A DNA stretch of 64,000 nucleotides. Origin: Mesorhizobium sp. B1-1-8. GTDB taxonomy: Bacteria; Pseudomonadota; Alphaproteobacteria; Rhizobiales; Rhizobiaceae. The notes under the pieces are model-generated. The model worked only from the letters and a program-made list of their open reading frames with translations. It had not been told where the DNA came from and made no database searches. The DNA is taken from NCBI RefSeq assembly GCF_006442795.2, contig NZ_CP083956.1, positions 1,589,501 through 1,653,500 on the forward strand, given 5' to 3'. Positions 41,663 through 51,639 of this stretch are shown here, in pieces (positions within the stretch are counted from its first letter, which is position 1; the number at the start of each line of letters is the position of its first letter). Position numbers and translations under genes: made by a program.

Positions 41663-42546
41663 GCCGCGAAGCGCTGCCCTTCACCGCCATAATAGTTGAC
41701 GTAGCGGGCGCCGATCTCCTTGACCGGCATGACAACGAAGACGTCGACGGTCGAGAATTCGTGATCGATGACGCAGCCGTCGCCGATGCGGGCGCCGACG
41801 CGCAGATAGCCCTTGACCAACGGCGGCATCGCCGCGATCGCCGCCTTGGCGTTGACTGCCTCGATCGGCATCAGGTCCATCGAGCAGTAGCGGCCGGCAA
41901 CCGCCCGGACATCCCAGGCCTGGTCGGTGCGGCAGTGATGGGCGAGATAGGTGAGCGCCTCGGCATGCGCGGCCGGCACGACGCCGTGGAAAGAGGCGCA
42001 GCCGGTCATGACGCCGATGCCGTAATGGTTGATGTAGGCCCAGATGCCTTGCCAGAGCGCCTCGATGGTGCGCTTGGAGCGATATTCCGGCAGAACACAG
42101 GAGCGGCCCAGCTCGAGGAAGCGCTGACCCGGATGACGGGCGATCAGCTTGGTCAGCTCGAATTCGCCCTCCGAGTAGAAGCCGCCGGCGGTCGCCGCGA
42201 TCTCTTGCCGCAGCAGGCGGTAGGTGCCGACGATGCGGCGATGCTCGGGGCCGGGAAGCGAGGTGTCGAAAACCAGAAGATGGTCGCAGAGCGGGTCGAA
42301 ACGATCGGCGTCGCGCCGGTCCGGCGCCTGGAACAGATCCTTTCTTGCGCCAAGCTCGTCATAGAATACCCGGTAGCGCACTTCCTGGGCGGCGGCGATC
42401 TCGGCCTCGTTGCGGGCAAGCCGCACTTCGAGGTTGCCGATGCGGCCCAGCGGTGCGCCACTTGCGACGGCATCGGCGCTACGCGCGGCGAGCAAAGCGC
42501 CGCCGGCATTCGGCCGAGTGTCACATTCAGGCATGACTGTATGCAC
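41659..42546 (-). CDS. olsB: L-ornithine N-alpha-acyltransferase (ornithine lipid synthesis)
   Basis: 295 residues from a GTG at 42546 with AAGGAG at good spacing; the length equals characterised rhizobial OlsB. Transfers a 3-hydroxyacyl group from ACP to ornithine, making lyso-ornithine lipid. The GNAT-like fold is visible: EVRYRVFYDELGA near the N-terminus, RRIVGTYRLLRQEIA, FLELGRSCVLPEYRSK and GVMTGCASFHG. OlsA is not adjacent. Its stop codon is provided by repeat element 2. Confidence 0.9.
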   Translation of the reverse strand: MHTVMPECDTRPNAGGALLAARSADAVASGAPLGRIGNLEVRLARNEAEIAAAQEVRYRVFYDELGARKDLFQAPDRRDADRFDPLCDHLLVFDTSLPGPEHRRIVGTYRLLRQEIAATAGGFYSEGEFELTKLIARHPGQRFLELGRSCVLPEYRSKRTIEALWQGIWAYINHYGIGVMTGCASFHGVVPAAHAEALTYLAHHCRTDQAWDVRAVAGRYCSMDLMPIEAVNAKAAIAAMPPLVKGYLRVGARIGDGCVIDHEFSTVDVFVVMPVKEIGARYVNYYGGEGQRFAA

Positions 42547-42729
42547 GAGTGATTCTCCTTCGAGCCATCCCTCTTGGCACGGGGATACGGTGTAGGTGCA
42601 ACAGGATTGTGACACTACCGTGATACGGCGTGGCGGGCAATACTTCGCCGGCTGGCGAATACCCTCAACCGGCTAGCTTACGCTCGCATAACCCAGACAT
42701 TCCAAGGCGTTCGGGCCTTGAAAATTTCA

Positions 42730-45012
42730 TCAGGCGGCGACCTGTCCTTCGACGGCATGGACGAGCGCATCAGGGTCGAGCGGCTTGGTCACGAAGCCGC
42801 TGGCGCCGTGGGCCAGAACGGTGTGGCGGGTCTTTTCCTGGCTGTCGGCCGAAAGCACCATGATCGGCACCGGCGGCACGGCGAGCGCCTCCTCGTGGCG
42901 GCGGATGGCGGCGATCGCATCCAGCCCGTCCATCACCGGCATATGCAGGTCCATCAGCACCACGTCGAAGCGGTGCTTGAGCCCGGCATCGGTGACGGCC
43001 TCGACGGCTGCCTTGCCGTTGCCGACGATCTTGACGCGATGTCCCGCCTTGAGAAGCGTGGCGCGGGCGAGCATGGCGTTGATGTCATTGTCCTCGGCGA
43101 TCAGCACCGACAGGCCCTGATCGCGGCGGCGGACGGACGAGGCGCCGCGCGGTTCCGGCCGCGGCTGGGAGGCGGGCGCCGGCACGTGGCTGGTCAACAG
43201 CACGCGCAGCAGCGTTTCGCCGCGCACCGGCCGGGCGAGGAATGTCGCGTAGCCATTGGCGCGGAATTCGCCGAGCATGCCGCGGTCGGTCGGAGCGATC
43301 AGGGTGATGGCCTCGCAATCGACAAGGCCGCTCTCGCGCAGGCGCTTCAGCAAGCGGCCGTCGCTGTTTTCAAGCGCGGCATCGATCAGCAGCACGTTGC
43401 AGCCGGCGGCATACGAAGCGGCCTGGCCAGGCGTCGCGGCGATATCGACGGCGCCGCCGTGGGCGCGGATGGCACGGGCAATGGCATCGGCCTCGACCGC
43501 GTTCTTCGACACGATCACCGCGCGCCGGTCGGAGAGGACATTGTGGCGATGTGGCGGCGGCTCGGTTGCCGCTGTGGCGGGGATGTCGAAGACGAATTCG
43601 GATCCTTCGCCGAGCCGGCTCGAAACCGAGATCGTGCCGCCCATGGCGATCACCAGCCGCTTGGAGATGGCAAGGCCGAGACCGGCGCCGCCATGCACCC
43701 TTGTCGAGGTGCCGTCGGATTGCTCGAACTCCTCGAAAATTCGCTCCATGTCCTCTTCGCGCAGCCCGGGACCGGTGTCGGTGACGGTAAAGCAGATGCG
43801 GTCGGCTGTTTCGGTGCGGACCCGCGCCACGGTGAGCAGCACGCCGCCGGCATCGGTGAATTTTACGGCGTTGCCGATGAGATTGAGCAGCACCTGGCGG
43901 ACCCGGCCCGGATCGGCGGTAATCATCTGCGGCACATCGGGCTCGACATGGCAGCCGAGGCCGATGTTCTTGGCGAAGGCCTTCGCCGCCAGCAGCTCGA
44001 TGATGTTGTCGGCGATCTCGCGCAGCGATGTCGGCTGCGGCTCGGGGTCAAAGCGGCCGGCCTCGATCTTGGAATAGTCGAGCAGATCCTCGATCAGCGC
44101 CAGAAGCGCGCTGGCCGAGGTGGAGACGGCGCCGACATAGGTGCGCTGCTCCGGCGACAGGTCGGTGTCGGCAAGCAGCTTGGCCATGCCCATGATGCCG
44201 TTCATCGGCGTGCGGATCTCGTGGCTGACCGTGGCGAGGAAGCGCGACTTGGCCTGGCTTGCGTATTCGGCCCGCTCGCGGGCGGTGATCAGCGAGGATT
44301 CGGCGCGTTTGCGGGCGGTGATGTCGCGGGCGATCGCCCGGTGCGAGACCGAGCCCGTATCCTTGTCGCGCACCGACAGCTCGATCCAGGAGAACCAGCG
44401 CGGCCCCGCCGGCGTGCGGATAGCGACGTCGGTTGAGCTAAGGCACTCATGGTCGGAGAAGGCGGCGTCGGGCACGATGCCGACATCGATGCCGAGTTCG
44501 GACAAGGTCTTGCCGGCAAGATCGCGCTGGTCGGTATCGACGAGCGAGGCAAACACCTTGTTGGCGTAAACGATGTTGCCGTCGCGGTCGCGATGCACGA
44601 CGAGATCGCCAAGCGCATCGATCAGTCCGCGAAACCGCTCCTCGCTCTCCTGCATCTCCCACATGCGGTCGGCGAGCGTCTCGATCTCGGCGCGGCTGCG
44701 GGCGGCGGTCTCGTCGAGCAAGGCTGCGGTGCGGCGCTCGGCACGGCGGCTGCGCAGATGCATGGCGAGGCCGGCCAGCCCGGTCGCCAGCAGGCCGCCG
44801 GTGACGATGACCGGCGCACCGGTGAGATGCGACAGGCCCGCCAGCACGGCGATGGCGACAATCGTCAGGAAAGGCAGGCCCTCGCGGTTGGCCGCGGGCA
44901 ATTCCGGGGCCAGCGGCGGCGCGACAAGCAACTGCCGCCTCGGCACACCGGGGCCCAACCCGTCGACGCCTTCGGTGCTGCTGTCCTGCCTGATGCCGGA
45001 ATCCCCGATCAT
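42730..45012 (-). CDS. Hybrid sensor histidine kinase with PAS and two receiver domains
   Basis: 760 residues. Two membrane helices (about 47-85), a short coiled coil, PAS (about 125-245; sense region [14 protein letters not shown]), HisKA with phospho-His in [15 protein letters not shown], and HATPase (N box [14 protein letters not shown] boxes DTGPGL and GGAGLGLAI). Then a degenerate receiver ([12 protein letters not shown], about 505-615), and an intact receiver with phospho-Asp in [13 protein letters not shown]. Such hybrids usually pass phosphate through an Hpt protein. No partner regulator adjacent. Confidence 0.92.
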   Translation of the reverse strand: MIGDSGIRQDSSTEGVDGLGPGVPRRQLLVAPPLAPELPAANREGLPFLTIVAIAVLAGLSHLTGAPVIVTGGLLATGLAGLAMHLRSRRAERRTAALLDETAARSRAEIETLADRMWEMQESEERFRGLIDALGDLVVHRDRDGNIVYANKVFASLVDTDQRDLAGKTLSELGIDVGIVPDAAFSDHECLSSTDVAIRTPAGPRWFSWIELSVRDKDTGSVSHRAIARDITARKRAESSLITARERAEYASQAKSRFLATVSHEIRTPMNGIMGMAKLLADTDLSPEQRTYVGAVSTSASALLALIEDLLDYSKIEAGRFDPEPQPTSLREIADNIIELLAAKAFAKNIGLGCHVEPDVPQMITADPGRVRQVLLNLIGNAVKFTDAGGVLLTVARVRTETADRICFTVTDTGPGLREEDMERIFEEFEQSDGTSTRVHGGAGLGLAISKRLVIAMGGTISVSSRLGEGSEFVFDIPATAATEPPPHRHNVLSDRRAVIVSKNAVEADAIARAIRAHGGAVDIAATPGQAASYAAGCNVLLIDAALENSDGRLLKRLRESGLVDCEAITLIAPTDRGMLGEFRANGYATFLARPVRGETLLRVLLTSHVPAPASQPRPEPRGASSVRRRDQGLSVLIAEDNDINAMLARATLLKAGHRVKIVGNGKAAVEAVTDAGLKHRFDVVLMDLHMPVMDGLDAIAAIRRHEEALAVPPVPIMVLSADSQEKTRHTVLAHGASGFVTKPLDPDALVHAVEGQVAA

Positions 45013-45145
45013 GAGGAAACTTTGCCAGACAGAGATTATGGAAAATTTCGGCGGATCGTTCGAATTTTAGCGATCAAGCGGATTTCGGCCGTTTGGCTGA
45101 TTTAACGCAATTCCAGACGGAAAACCGCTACACTTTCCTGAATTG

Positions 45146-45254
45146 CACTACAGCGCCGCGCGTCCGTTCGAACGCGCAAAGGACGCTGTAGCACTTTTTG
45201 ATTTTGCGCATGATCCTTTCCGAAAATCGGTTCCGATTTTCGGGGTCATGCGCT
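45146..45254. repeat. RIME-like intergenic element (two palindromes)
   Basis: About 108 bp with two hairpins: CTACAGCG...CGCTGTAG (45148-45191) and GCGCATGATC...GGGTCATGCGC (45206-45253, with inner CCGAAAATCGG/CCGATTTTCGG). Size and double-palindrome layout match the RIME1 elements of rhizobia. A single-palindrome relative is at 59820-59868. Confidence 0.7.
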
Positions 45255-45256
45255 GG

Positions 45257-46246
45257 TCACATATCCACCACCACGCGGCCCCGAACCTTGCCCTCGACGA
45301 TGTCGCGCGCGGCGCCGATGATGTCCTTGAAGCCGATCGTGTTCGACAGCGCCGACAGTTTCCTGAGGTCGAGATCGGTGCCGATGCGGCGCCAGGCCTC
45401 CAGACGAACCGGCTTCGGCGCCATGACGGAATCGATGCCAAGCAGCGAGACGCCGCGCAGGATGAAGGGCGCAACGCTGGCCGGCAGGTCCATGCCGCCG
45501 GCCAGGCCGCAAGCGGCGATCGCGCCGCCATAGGAGGTCATCGACAGCACATTGGCGAGCGTATGGCTGCCGACGGCGTCGACGCCGCCCGCCCAGCGTT
45601 CCTTGGCGAGCGGCTTTGCCGGCTGGTTGAGTTCGTCGCGCGAGATCACCTCAGCCGCGCCGAGGTCGATCAGATAGGGGCTTTCGGCATTGCGGCCGGT
45701 GGACGCAATGACATGGTAGCCGAGGCTGGATAGGATCGACACCGCCACCGAGCCGACGCCGCCGGCGGCCCCGGTCACCACCACGGGGCCGCGATCCGGC
45801 AGGATGCCGTGCCGCTCCAGCGCCATGACGCAGAGCATGGCGGTATAGCCGGCCGTGCCGACGGCCATCGCGTCATGCGCGCTCATGCCTTCGGGCAGCG
45901 GCACCAGCCAGTCGCCCTTGACGCGGGCGCGGCCGGCATAGGCGCCGAAATGCGTCTCGCCGACGCCCCAGCCATTGAGGACGACCTTGTCTCCCTTGCG
46001 CCAGTCGGCATGGGAGGAGGAGATGACGGTGCCGGCGAAATCGACGCCAGGCACCAGCGGCCAGCGGCGGACGACCGGCGCCTTGCCGGTGATGGCGAGC
46101 CCGTCCTTGTAGTTCACCGTCGTTGCCTCGACGGCAACGGTGACGTCGCCTTCCATCAGCTCGGCCTCGGTGAGGTCGACGATCTCGACGGACTGCTTTT
46201 TGTCGGCATCGCGCGAAACGAGGATGGCTTTGAAGGTATCGGACAT
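45257..46246 (-). CDS. AcuI/YhdH-type acryloyl-CoA reductase (MDR family)
   Basis: 329 residues. N-terminal FKAILVSRDADKKQSVEI and TVNYKDGLAITGKAPVVR are typical of this subfamily; NADPH motif VTGAAGGVGSVAVSIL. Reduces acryloyl-CoA or related enoyl compounds, protecting cells from acrylate. Usually single-gene. Substrate assigned by subfamily resemblance. Confidence 0.85.
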   Translation of the reverse strand: MSDTFKAILVSRDADKKQSVEIVDLTEAELMEGDVTVAVEATTVNYKDGLAITGKAPVVRRWPLVPGVDFAGTVISSSHADWRKGDKVVLNGWGVGETHFGAYAGRARVKGDWLVPLPEGMSAHDAMAVGTAGYTAMLCVMALERHGILPDRGPVVVTGAAGGVGSVAVSILSSLGYHVIASTGRNAESPYLIDLGAAEVISRDELNQPAKPLAKERWAGGVDAVGSHTLANVLSMTSYGGAIAACGLAGGMDLPASVAPFILRGVSLLGIDSVMAPKPVRLEAWRRIGTDLDLRKLSALSNTIGFKDIIGAARDIVEGKVRGRVVVDM

Positions 46247-46315
46247 TTTTTCTCCTCGGGTCTGGCAATTGATGAACTGTGCGGCGCCAGCCGCGCGAGG
46301 TCAATTGCCTGGATG

Positions 46316-46789
46316 CTACCGCCTGGCTTCTCGGCGCCAGCCGATCAGTTCGTCAAAGACGACCAACACGGCGCCGATCGAGATGAAGGCGTCGGCGAGG
46401 TTGAACACCGCGAAGGACCAGACGGGCGTGTGAAACAGGACGTAGTCGATGACGTGGCCGTAGACGGCGCGGTCGATCAGATTGCCGAGCGCGCCGCCGA
46501 TGATCAGGGCAAAGCCGGTCCGGGTAACGACATGGCCGGGCGGCGTGCGCATGGCGAGAAAAGAGACGAAGGCGACGACCAGCACGGCGACGACCACCAG
46601 GCCGGTGTCGCCGAAGGAGGCGAACATCGAGAAGGCGATGCCGGTGTTGTAGGTGCGAAACAGCGCCAGGAACGGCAGCAGATCGAGCCGTTCCTGAAAG
46701 GCGAGACCGGCCTCGACCTGCTGTTTGATCCACTGGTCGAGCGCGATGGCGATGAGGACCACCATGATGTAGGGGGACCAGGATTTCAC
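46316..46789 (-). CDS. lspA: Lipoprotein signal peptidase
   Basis: 157 residues from a GTG at 46789 with GAGGA upstream. Four transmembrane helices; catalytic aspartates in GNLIDRAVYG and FNLADAFISIG. Cleaves signal peptides of prolipoproteins at the inner membrane. It begins 13 bp after the methyltransferase gene, forming a leftward cluster with the two RNA methyltransferases. Confidence 0.93.
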   Translation of the reverse strand: MKSWSPYIMVVLIAIALDQWIKQQVEAGLAFQERLDLLPFLALFRTYNTGIAFSMFASFGDTGLVVVAVLVVAFVSFLAMRTPPGHVVTRTGFALIIGGALGNLIDRAVYGHVIDYVLFHTPVWSFAVFNLADAFISIGAVLVVFDELIGWRREARR

Positions 46790-46802
46790 GATTGCGCAGT
46801 CC

Positions 46803-47660
46803 TCACAGGGTGTCGGTGGCGGGGTCGAGCTTGAGGGCGCCGCGCCGGATCTCGAACAGCATGACGCCGGTGGCGACGGCCAGGTTGAGCGAATCGGCAC
46901 GGCCGGCCTGCGGAATCCTCAGCAGTCTGTCGCAGCTTTCGGCGAGACTGTCGGGCAAGCCCTGCTGCTCGTTGCCCATCAAAAGGAGCACTGGACCCCT
47001 GGAGAAGTCGACCGATCGGTAGTCGACCGCGCCCTTCAGATGGGTGCCGGCGACGAGGCCCGGAAAGTCCCGCCGCCAGGCGAGAAAAGCCGCCTCCGTC
47101 GCTTTGGCGACAGGCACGGCGAAGATCGAGCCCATCGTGGCGCGCACGGTTTCGAGCGAGAAGGGATCGGTGGTGTCGCCGACCAGGATGACGCCCTTGG
47201 CGCCGACGGCATCGACAGTGCGGATGACGGTGCCGAGATTGCCGGGGTCGCGCACGCGGTCGAGCGCCACCCAGACATCGCAGTCGCTGGCGCGGATGTC
47301 CCTCAGCGGCAGCGTTTGCTGGGCAAAGACGCCGACCACCATTTGCGGGTTGTCGCGGCGGGTGATCGCCGCCAGCACCTTTTCCGAGACTTCGAGCACC
47401 ATGCCGCCGGCGGCCACCGTGCGCGCGGCGACCTTTTCGACCGCCGCATTGCCGCGTCCGGCCTTGGCGAAGACCAGCGTCCTGATCGACCAGCCGAGGT
47501 CGAGTGCGTCGATGACCAGCTTGAGGCCTTCGGCCATGAAGGCATTCTGCTGGTCGCGGAATTTCTTCAGCGCCAGCGCCTTGATGTCCTTGACCAGCGG
47601 GTTGGCGAGGCTGGTGACTTCCTTCACCTGCCCCGGCGCGCCTTGATGCCGCTCGTTCAT
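46803..47660 (-). CDS. TrmH/SpoU-family RNA methyltransferase
   Basis: 285 residues from the ATG at 47660. N-terminal RNA-binding L30e-like part (about 10-100). SPOUT domain with the three family motifs: ALDRVRDPGNLGTVIRT, LLLMGNEQQGLPD and IPQAGRADSLNLAVA. Probably 2'-O-methylates a tRNA or rRNA ribose; target unknown. Start overlaps the stop of the upstream methyltransferase (ATGA). Confidence 0.9.
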   Translation of the reverse strand: MNERHQGAPGQVKEVTSLANPLVKDIKALALKKFRDQQNAFMAEGLKLVIDALDLGWSIRTLVFAKAGRGNAAVEKVAARTVAAGGMVLEVSEKVLAAITRRDNPQMVVGVFAQQTLPLRDIRASDCDVWVALDRVRDPGNLGTVIRTVDAVGAKGVILVGDTTDPFSLETVRATMGSIFAVPVAKATEAAFLAWRRDFPGLVAGTHLKGAVDYRSVDFSRGPVLLLMGNEQQGLPDSLAESCDRLLRIPQAGRADSLNLAVATGVMLFEIRRGALKLDPATDTL

Positions 47661-48778
47661 TTGGCCACCCAGCGCGAGAACAGCGAGGTCGACAGCGCGC
47701 GGCCGGCGGATTTCTCGCGGATGATCAGTTCGCCGGATTCGACCGTGCCGCCCATGCCGGCGAAAGTATCGCGCATCAAGGCATGGATGGCGAAGAAGGA
47801 GGCGCGGATCGAGTAAGCGGTGAGAACCACGGCGAGCGGCTGTGGCGTCAGGATCGAGCGGCAAAGATCGGTCAGCCCCGGCAGGTCCTCGAACAATTGC
47901 CAGACCTCGCCCCTGGGGCCGCGGCCATAGGCCGGCGGATCGAAGAGCACGATGTCGTAGCGGCTGCCGCGCCGTTCCTCGCGCTCGGCGAATTTCACCG
48001 CGTCCTCGACGATCCAGCGGATCGGCTTGTTGGCGAGCCCGGCCATCTCCTGGTTCTCGCGCGCCCAGCCGATCGCTTTCTTCGATGCGTCGACATGGGT
48101 GACCTCCGCGCCCGCGCGCGCCGCCACCAGCGAGGCAACGCCGGTATAGCCGAACAGGTTCAGCACCTTGACCGGGCGCTTCGCCGCCGCGATCAGCCCG
48201 GCCATATGGTCCCAGTGCGAGGCCTGCTCGGGAAAGACGCCGACATGGCGAAACGAGGTGAAGCGACCGAAATAATCGAGGCCGTCATGCTTCATCGGCC
48301 AGGTCTCGCCGAGCGGCGTTTTCGGAAATCGCCAGCGGCCGATACCTTCCTCGTCGGTATCGCCGGTGAAGATGGCGTCGGCGCGCTCCCATTCTCTTGC
48401 CGGCAGCGCCCTTTGCCAGATCGCCTGGCCTTCGGGACGCACGATGCGGTAGGGGCCGTATTGTTCGAGCTTCTCGCCCGCGCCGCTGTCCAGCAGCGCA
48501 TAGTCGGCGTTCGGGGCGACTTCGAGGATCAGCGGCAGCCGTTCCGCCGGCAGGACGCCTTCGCGGCGAGCAAGGACGCGCGGCGCCGGTTTTTGCTCGG
48601 ATCGATCTATGGATTTGCCGTCGCGATGTTCACCGGATCGCGCCTGAGGTCTGGCCGCCGGATCGCGCTGGCGCGCCGGCTCCGTCCCGGCCGGAGGATG
48701 CGGGCGGCTGTCGCGGCGTTTGTCGCGAAAGGATTTCAAGGGATGAGCGTCTCCGGCGGTTCGGCTCGCTTCTGCCAC
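47657..48778 (-). CDS. Class I SAM-dependent rRNA methyltransferase (RlmI-like)
   Basis: 373 residues from GTG 48778; N-terminal 70 residues are low-complexity Arg/Pro-rich and the true start may be later. SAM-binding LNLFGYTGVASLVAARAGAEVTH in part (motif I), VDASKKAIGWARENQ, and the catalytic DPPAYGRGPRGE. The family methylates cytosine C5 of 23S rRNA. First of the leftward trio. Confidence 0.85.
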   Translation of the reverse strand: MAEASRTAGDAHPLKSFRDKRRDSRPHPPAGTEPARQRDPAARPQARSGEHRDGKSIDRSEQKPAPRVLARREGVLPAERLPLILEVAPNADYALLDSGAGEKLEQYGPYRIVRPEGQAIWQRALPAREWERADAIFTGDTDEEGIGRWRFPKTPLGETWPMKHDGLDYFGRFTSFRHVGVFPEQASHWDHMAGLIAAAKRPVKVLNLFGYTGVASLVAARAGAEVTHVDASKKAIGWARENQEMAGLANKPIRWIVEDAVKFAEREERRGSRYDIVLFDPPAYGRGPRGEVWQLFEDLPGLTDLCRSILTPQPLAVVLTAYSIRASFFAIHALMRDTFAGMGGTVESGELIIREKSAGRALSTSLFSRWVAK

Positions 48779-48827
48779 AGCTTAACCCGTCGGCGCAACA
48801 AACCGCGTGCCACGACACATGGATACC

Positions 48828-49313
48828 TCAGTCGTGCCGGACCGAGAGCAAGCCGAGACAAAGCGAAATGAAGCCGAGCGCCTTGGCCGCCGTGACCGCC
48901 ATGTGGCCGGTTTCCCAACGCTGCCGGATCGCCTCGAAATTTTCCGGGATCGGTCCGGGCACCCAGGTGGCAAGAACGTCGTTGGCCGGCTTGACGAGCC
49001 CGAACCAGAGCGCCAATGCCAGCGCATAAAGCAAGGTGGCGGCGAGCACGAACCAGAAGGCAGCGCGGTCGCCGCGCAGCATCCAGGCCAGCAGCGCCGG
49101 ACAGACGATGGCCGCGATGTCGAGCGGCGCGCCGATCACCGCAAAGAGTAGGAACTGGCCATTGAAGACAGTGGTCTCACGCCACAGCGCCGGCGACCAT
49201 TTCGTCAGCCTCGGCACCGATTCCAGCACATGGGCAAAGGATGGCCCGAGACTGAGCGCCGCGATCGTTGCGGCAAGCACCGACCAGAACAACAGGAATC
49301 CGCGCATCTCCAT
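48828..49313 (-). CDS. DUF1772-like membrane protein
   Basis: 161 residues, four hydrophobic helices. Begins MEMRGFLLFWSVLAA; polar motif in between (VPRLTKWSPALWRETTVFNG) and WETGHMAVTAAKALGF near the end, as in DUF1772 proteins. Divergent from the WYL regulator, which likely controls it. Biochemical role unknown. Confidence 0.7.
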   Translation of the reverse strand: MEMRGFLLFWSVLAATIAALSLGPSFAHVLESVPRLTKWSPALWRETTVFNGQFLLFAVIGAPLDIAAIVCPALLAWMLRGDRAAFWFVLAATLLYALALALWFGLVKPANDVLATWVPGPIPENFEAIRQRWETGHMAVTAAKALGFISLCLGLLSVRHD

Positions 49314-49411
49314 TGTTGGGACAACGATGCGGGGTTGCAGGCGTTCCCTTCGCCACCTCGCGGGGACGTGCGTTGCAGACCTATCGTTCGATTGCCTCTA
49401 ATAGCAAATCG

Positions 49412-50122
49412 ATGTCCCGCTCCGAACGCCTGCTCGATCTGATCCAGATCCTGCGCCGCCATCGCCGGCCGGTAAGCGGCCGCACGCTTGCCGGCGAAAT
49501 GGGCGTCTCGATCCGCACGCTCTACCGTGACATTGCCACGCTGCAGGGCCAGGGCGCGCCGATCGACGGCGAGGCGGGGCTGGGTTACGTGCTGAAGCCT
49601 GGCTTCATGCTGCCGCCGCTGATGTTCACCGACGAGGAGATCGAGGCCGTCGTGCTTGGCTCGCGCTGGGTGGCGAAACAGCCGGACACGAGGCTGGCCG
49701 CGGCCGCTGCCGACGCGCTGGCCAAGATCGCGGCGGTGCTGCCGGACGATCTGCGTGAGGATCTCGACGCCACGACGTTGCTCGTCGGGCCGCGTTCGGA
49801 CAACGCCGAGGCCATCGATCTCGGCGTCGTGCGCCAGGCGATCCGCGACGAGCGCAAGCTCGGCTTTGTCTACCGCGATGCCGGAGGCGCGGCGTCGGAG
49901 CGCCTGGTCTGGCCCTTCGCGCTCGGCTTCTTCGACAAGGTGCGGGTGATGGTGGCGTGGTGCGAGATGCGCCAGGATTTCCGCCATTTTCGCGCCGATC
50001 GCATGTCCGGGCTGGCGGCCACCGACATTCGCTATCCGCGCCGCCGCCAGGCAATGCTGAAGGAATGGCGGGCAACGCTCGACGCGCCGGACCAAAACGC
50101 TGCGAAAGGTAAGTCCGGCTGA
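49412..50122 (+). CDS. YafY-type regulator (HTH plus WYL domain)
   Basis: 236 residues. N-terminal winged helix with recognition helix GEMGVSIRTLYRDIATLQ. The WYL ligand domain runs from about 125, and the usual Trp-Tyr-Leu triplet is reduced to WPF (SERLVWPFALGFF). Such regulators sense small ligands or nucleic acids. Followed 70 bp later by a VOC protein, a common pairing for YafY-type genes. Confidence 0.87.
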   Translation: MSRSERLLDLIQILRRHRRPVSGRTLAGEMGVSIRTLYRDIATLQGQGAPIDGEAGLGYVLKPGFMLPPLMFTDEEIEAVVLGSRWVAKQPDTRLAAAAADALAKIAAVLPDDLREDLDATTLLVGPRSDNAEAIDLGVVRQAIRDERKLGFVYRDAGGAASERLVWPFALGFFDKVRVMVAWCEMRQDFRHFRADRMSGLAATDIRYPRRRQAMLKEWRATLDAPDQNAAKGKSG

Positions 50123-50192
50123 GTGCTGCTGCCAGAATCTGACAGTGACATGATCTAGCTTTGCTGAGGTTCAAACACCTTGGAGATCAGAC

Positions 50193-50561
50193 ATGACCAC
50201 GCCGAATTTCGTCATCCTCTATGTCGACAACCCTGAGAAAAGTGGCGCTTTCTATGCCTCGCTGCTCGGGCGCGAGCCGGTCGAGTCCTCGCCGACTTTT
50301 CAGATGTTCGTGTTCGACAACGGCTTCAAACTCGGCCTCTGGTCGCGCCACACGGTCGAGCCGGCGGCCGCTGCCGCGGGCGGTGGCGCGGAACTCGTCT
50401 TTGCACGAGACAGCGCGGCCGCGGTCGATGCCGCTCATGCCGACTGGGTGGGGCGCGGGCTGAAAATCCTGCAGGCGCCGGTCGATCTCGATTTCGGCCG
50501 CACTTTCGTCGCGCTCGATCCCGACAATCATCGCCTGCGGGTTTATTGGCCTTTTGAGTAG
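50193..50561 (+). CDS. VOC-family (glyoxalase-like) protein
   Basis: 122 residues, one vicinal-oxygen-chelate unit: NFVILYVDNPEKSGAFYASLLG ... FVALDPDNHRLRVYWP in two segments. Metal ligands are not all obvious, so enzyme or antibiotic-binding role is uncertain. Its stop codon TAG is the first three bases of tandem array 3. Confidence 0.82.
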   Translation: MTTPNFVILYVDNPEKSGAFYASLLGREPVESSPTFQMFVFDNGFKLGLWSRHTVEPAAAAAGGGAELVFARDSAAAVDAAHADWVGRGLKILQAPVDLDFGRTFVALDPDNHRLRVYWPFE

Positions 50562-50652
50562 GGCGGTAGGGCAGTAGGGCAGTAGGGCAGTAGGGCAGTA
50601 GGTGGACCCTATTCCCTACTGCCTTACTGCCCTACTCCCTTACTCCCCTACC
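50559..50652. repeat. Inverted short-tandem-repeat element 3
   Basis: The left arm is five 8-bp units TAGGGC(A/G)G (50559-50598) plus a partial one. A 13-bp spacer TGGACCCTATTCC follows. The right arm is four units (C/T)TACT(G/C)CC (50616-50647) plus CTACC. The arms are complementary. The array contains the stop codons of both flanking convergent genes (VOC: TAG at 50559; cyclodeaminase: TAA at 50640-50642 on the other strand). Confidence 0.82.
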
Positions 50653-51611
50653 TTGAGCGCCTTGTAGACGGCGATGCCGGCGGCGAGGTCCTCGAGCGCG
50701 GCACCGACGGACTTGAACAGCGTGATCTCGCCTTCGCTCTGCCGGCCTTGTTTCTCGCCGCGCGCGAGTTCATGCAGGTCGGCGACGATCGCATCCGGCT
50801 TCAGCACGCCGGAGGCCAGCGGCTGGACGATATCTCCGGCTTCCTTGGTGGCGCCGGCGCGCGTGTCGACATAGACGCGGGCGCGCCGGATCGCGTCGTC
50901 GTCGCTTTCGCGCATTGCCGGCGTGAAGCTGCCGACCAGGTCGACATGGGCGCCCGGCTTCAGCAGTGCGCCCCTTATCAGCGGCGTGGTCGAGATGGTC
51001 GCCGAGGAGACGATGTCGGCTTCGCCAAGCTCGCTTTCGAGATCGGTGGCGGCGCTGGCGGCAAGGCCTTCAGCGCGCAAGCCGGCCGCGACCTTTTCGG
51101 CGTTGGCCGGCGTGCGGTTCCAGATGCGGATGGATGTGATCGGCCGCACGGCGGCATGCGCCCTGGCGAGAAAGGGCGACAGCGCGCCGGCGCCGACCAC
51201 CAGCAACCGCGAGGCGTCCTTGCGGGCGAGGTAGGAGGCGGCAAGCGCCGAGGCGCAAGCGGTGCGCCACTGTGTCAGCCTCTGGCCGTCGATCAGCGCC
51301 TCGGGCTCGCCGGTGACCCCGTCGAGCAACAGGTAAAGCCCCATCACGGCAGGCTTGCCGATGGCGTTGTTGTCCGGTGACACGGTGACGATCTTGACGC
51401 CGATGTGGCCGCCCGCCGAGGCGCCGGCGGCGTTGAAATCCGTCCAGGCCGGCATCAGGAGCAGCGTCGAGGCGGCGCCGTCCGGGCGCTCGACGGCGTG
51501 ATGATGGCGAACCGGCTGCACGGCGCGGTCGCGGAAAGCGGTGCGCAGCGTCTCGACGAGGCCTGGAAAAGTCAGCGCCTTGTCGACCTCGGCGGCCGAA
51601 ATGGTCAGCAT
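50640..51611 (-). CDS. Ornithine cyclodeaminase/mu-crystallin family protein
   Basis: 323 residues. NAD-binding LLVVGAGALSPFLARAHAAV, substrate-region QRLTQWRTACASALAASYLA and VDLVGSFTPAMRE. Family members include ornithine cyclodeaminase, alanine dehydrogenase and ketimine reductases; the exact reaction cannot be told. Its last codons (V-G-E-stop) are written in units of repeat element 3. Confidence 0.86.
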   Translation of the reverse strand: MLTISAAEVDKALTFPGLVETLRTAFRDRAVQPVRHHHAVERPDGAASTLLLMPAWTDFNAAGASAGGHIGVKIVTVSPDNNAIGKPAVMGLYLLLDGVTGEPEALIDGQRLTQWRTACASALAASYLARKDASRLLVVGAGALSPFLARAHAAVRPITSIRIWNRTPANAEKVAAGLRAEGLAASAATDLESELGEADIVSSATISTTPLIRGALLKPGAHVDLVGSFTPAMRESDDDAIRRARVYVDTRAGATKEAGDIVQPLASGVLKPDAIVADLHELARGEKQGRQSEGEITLFKSVGAALEDLAAGIAVYKALKVGE

Positions 51612-51639
51612 GGAAGGCTCCGTGTCGCCGTTGCGCCGG

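Noticed and set aside
42718..44436. 572-codon open frame opposite the sensor kinase
   Set aside because: Antisense shadow of the kinase; composition and lack of motifs argue against coding.
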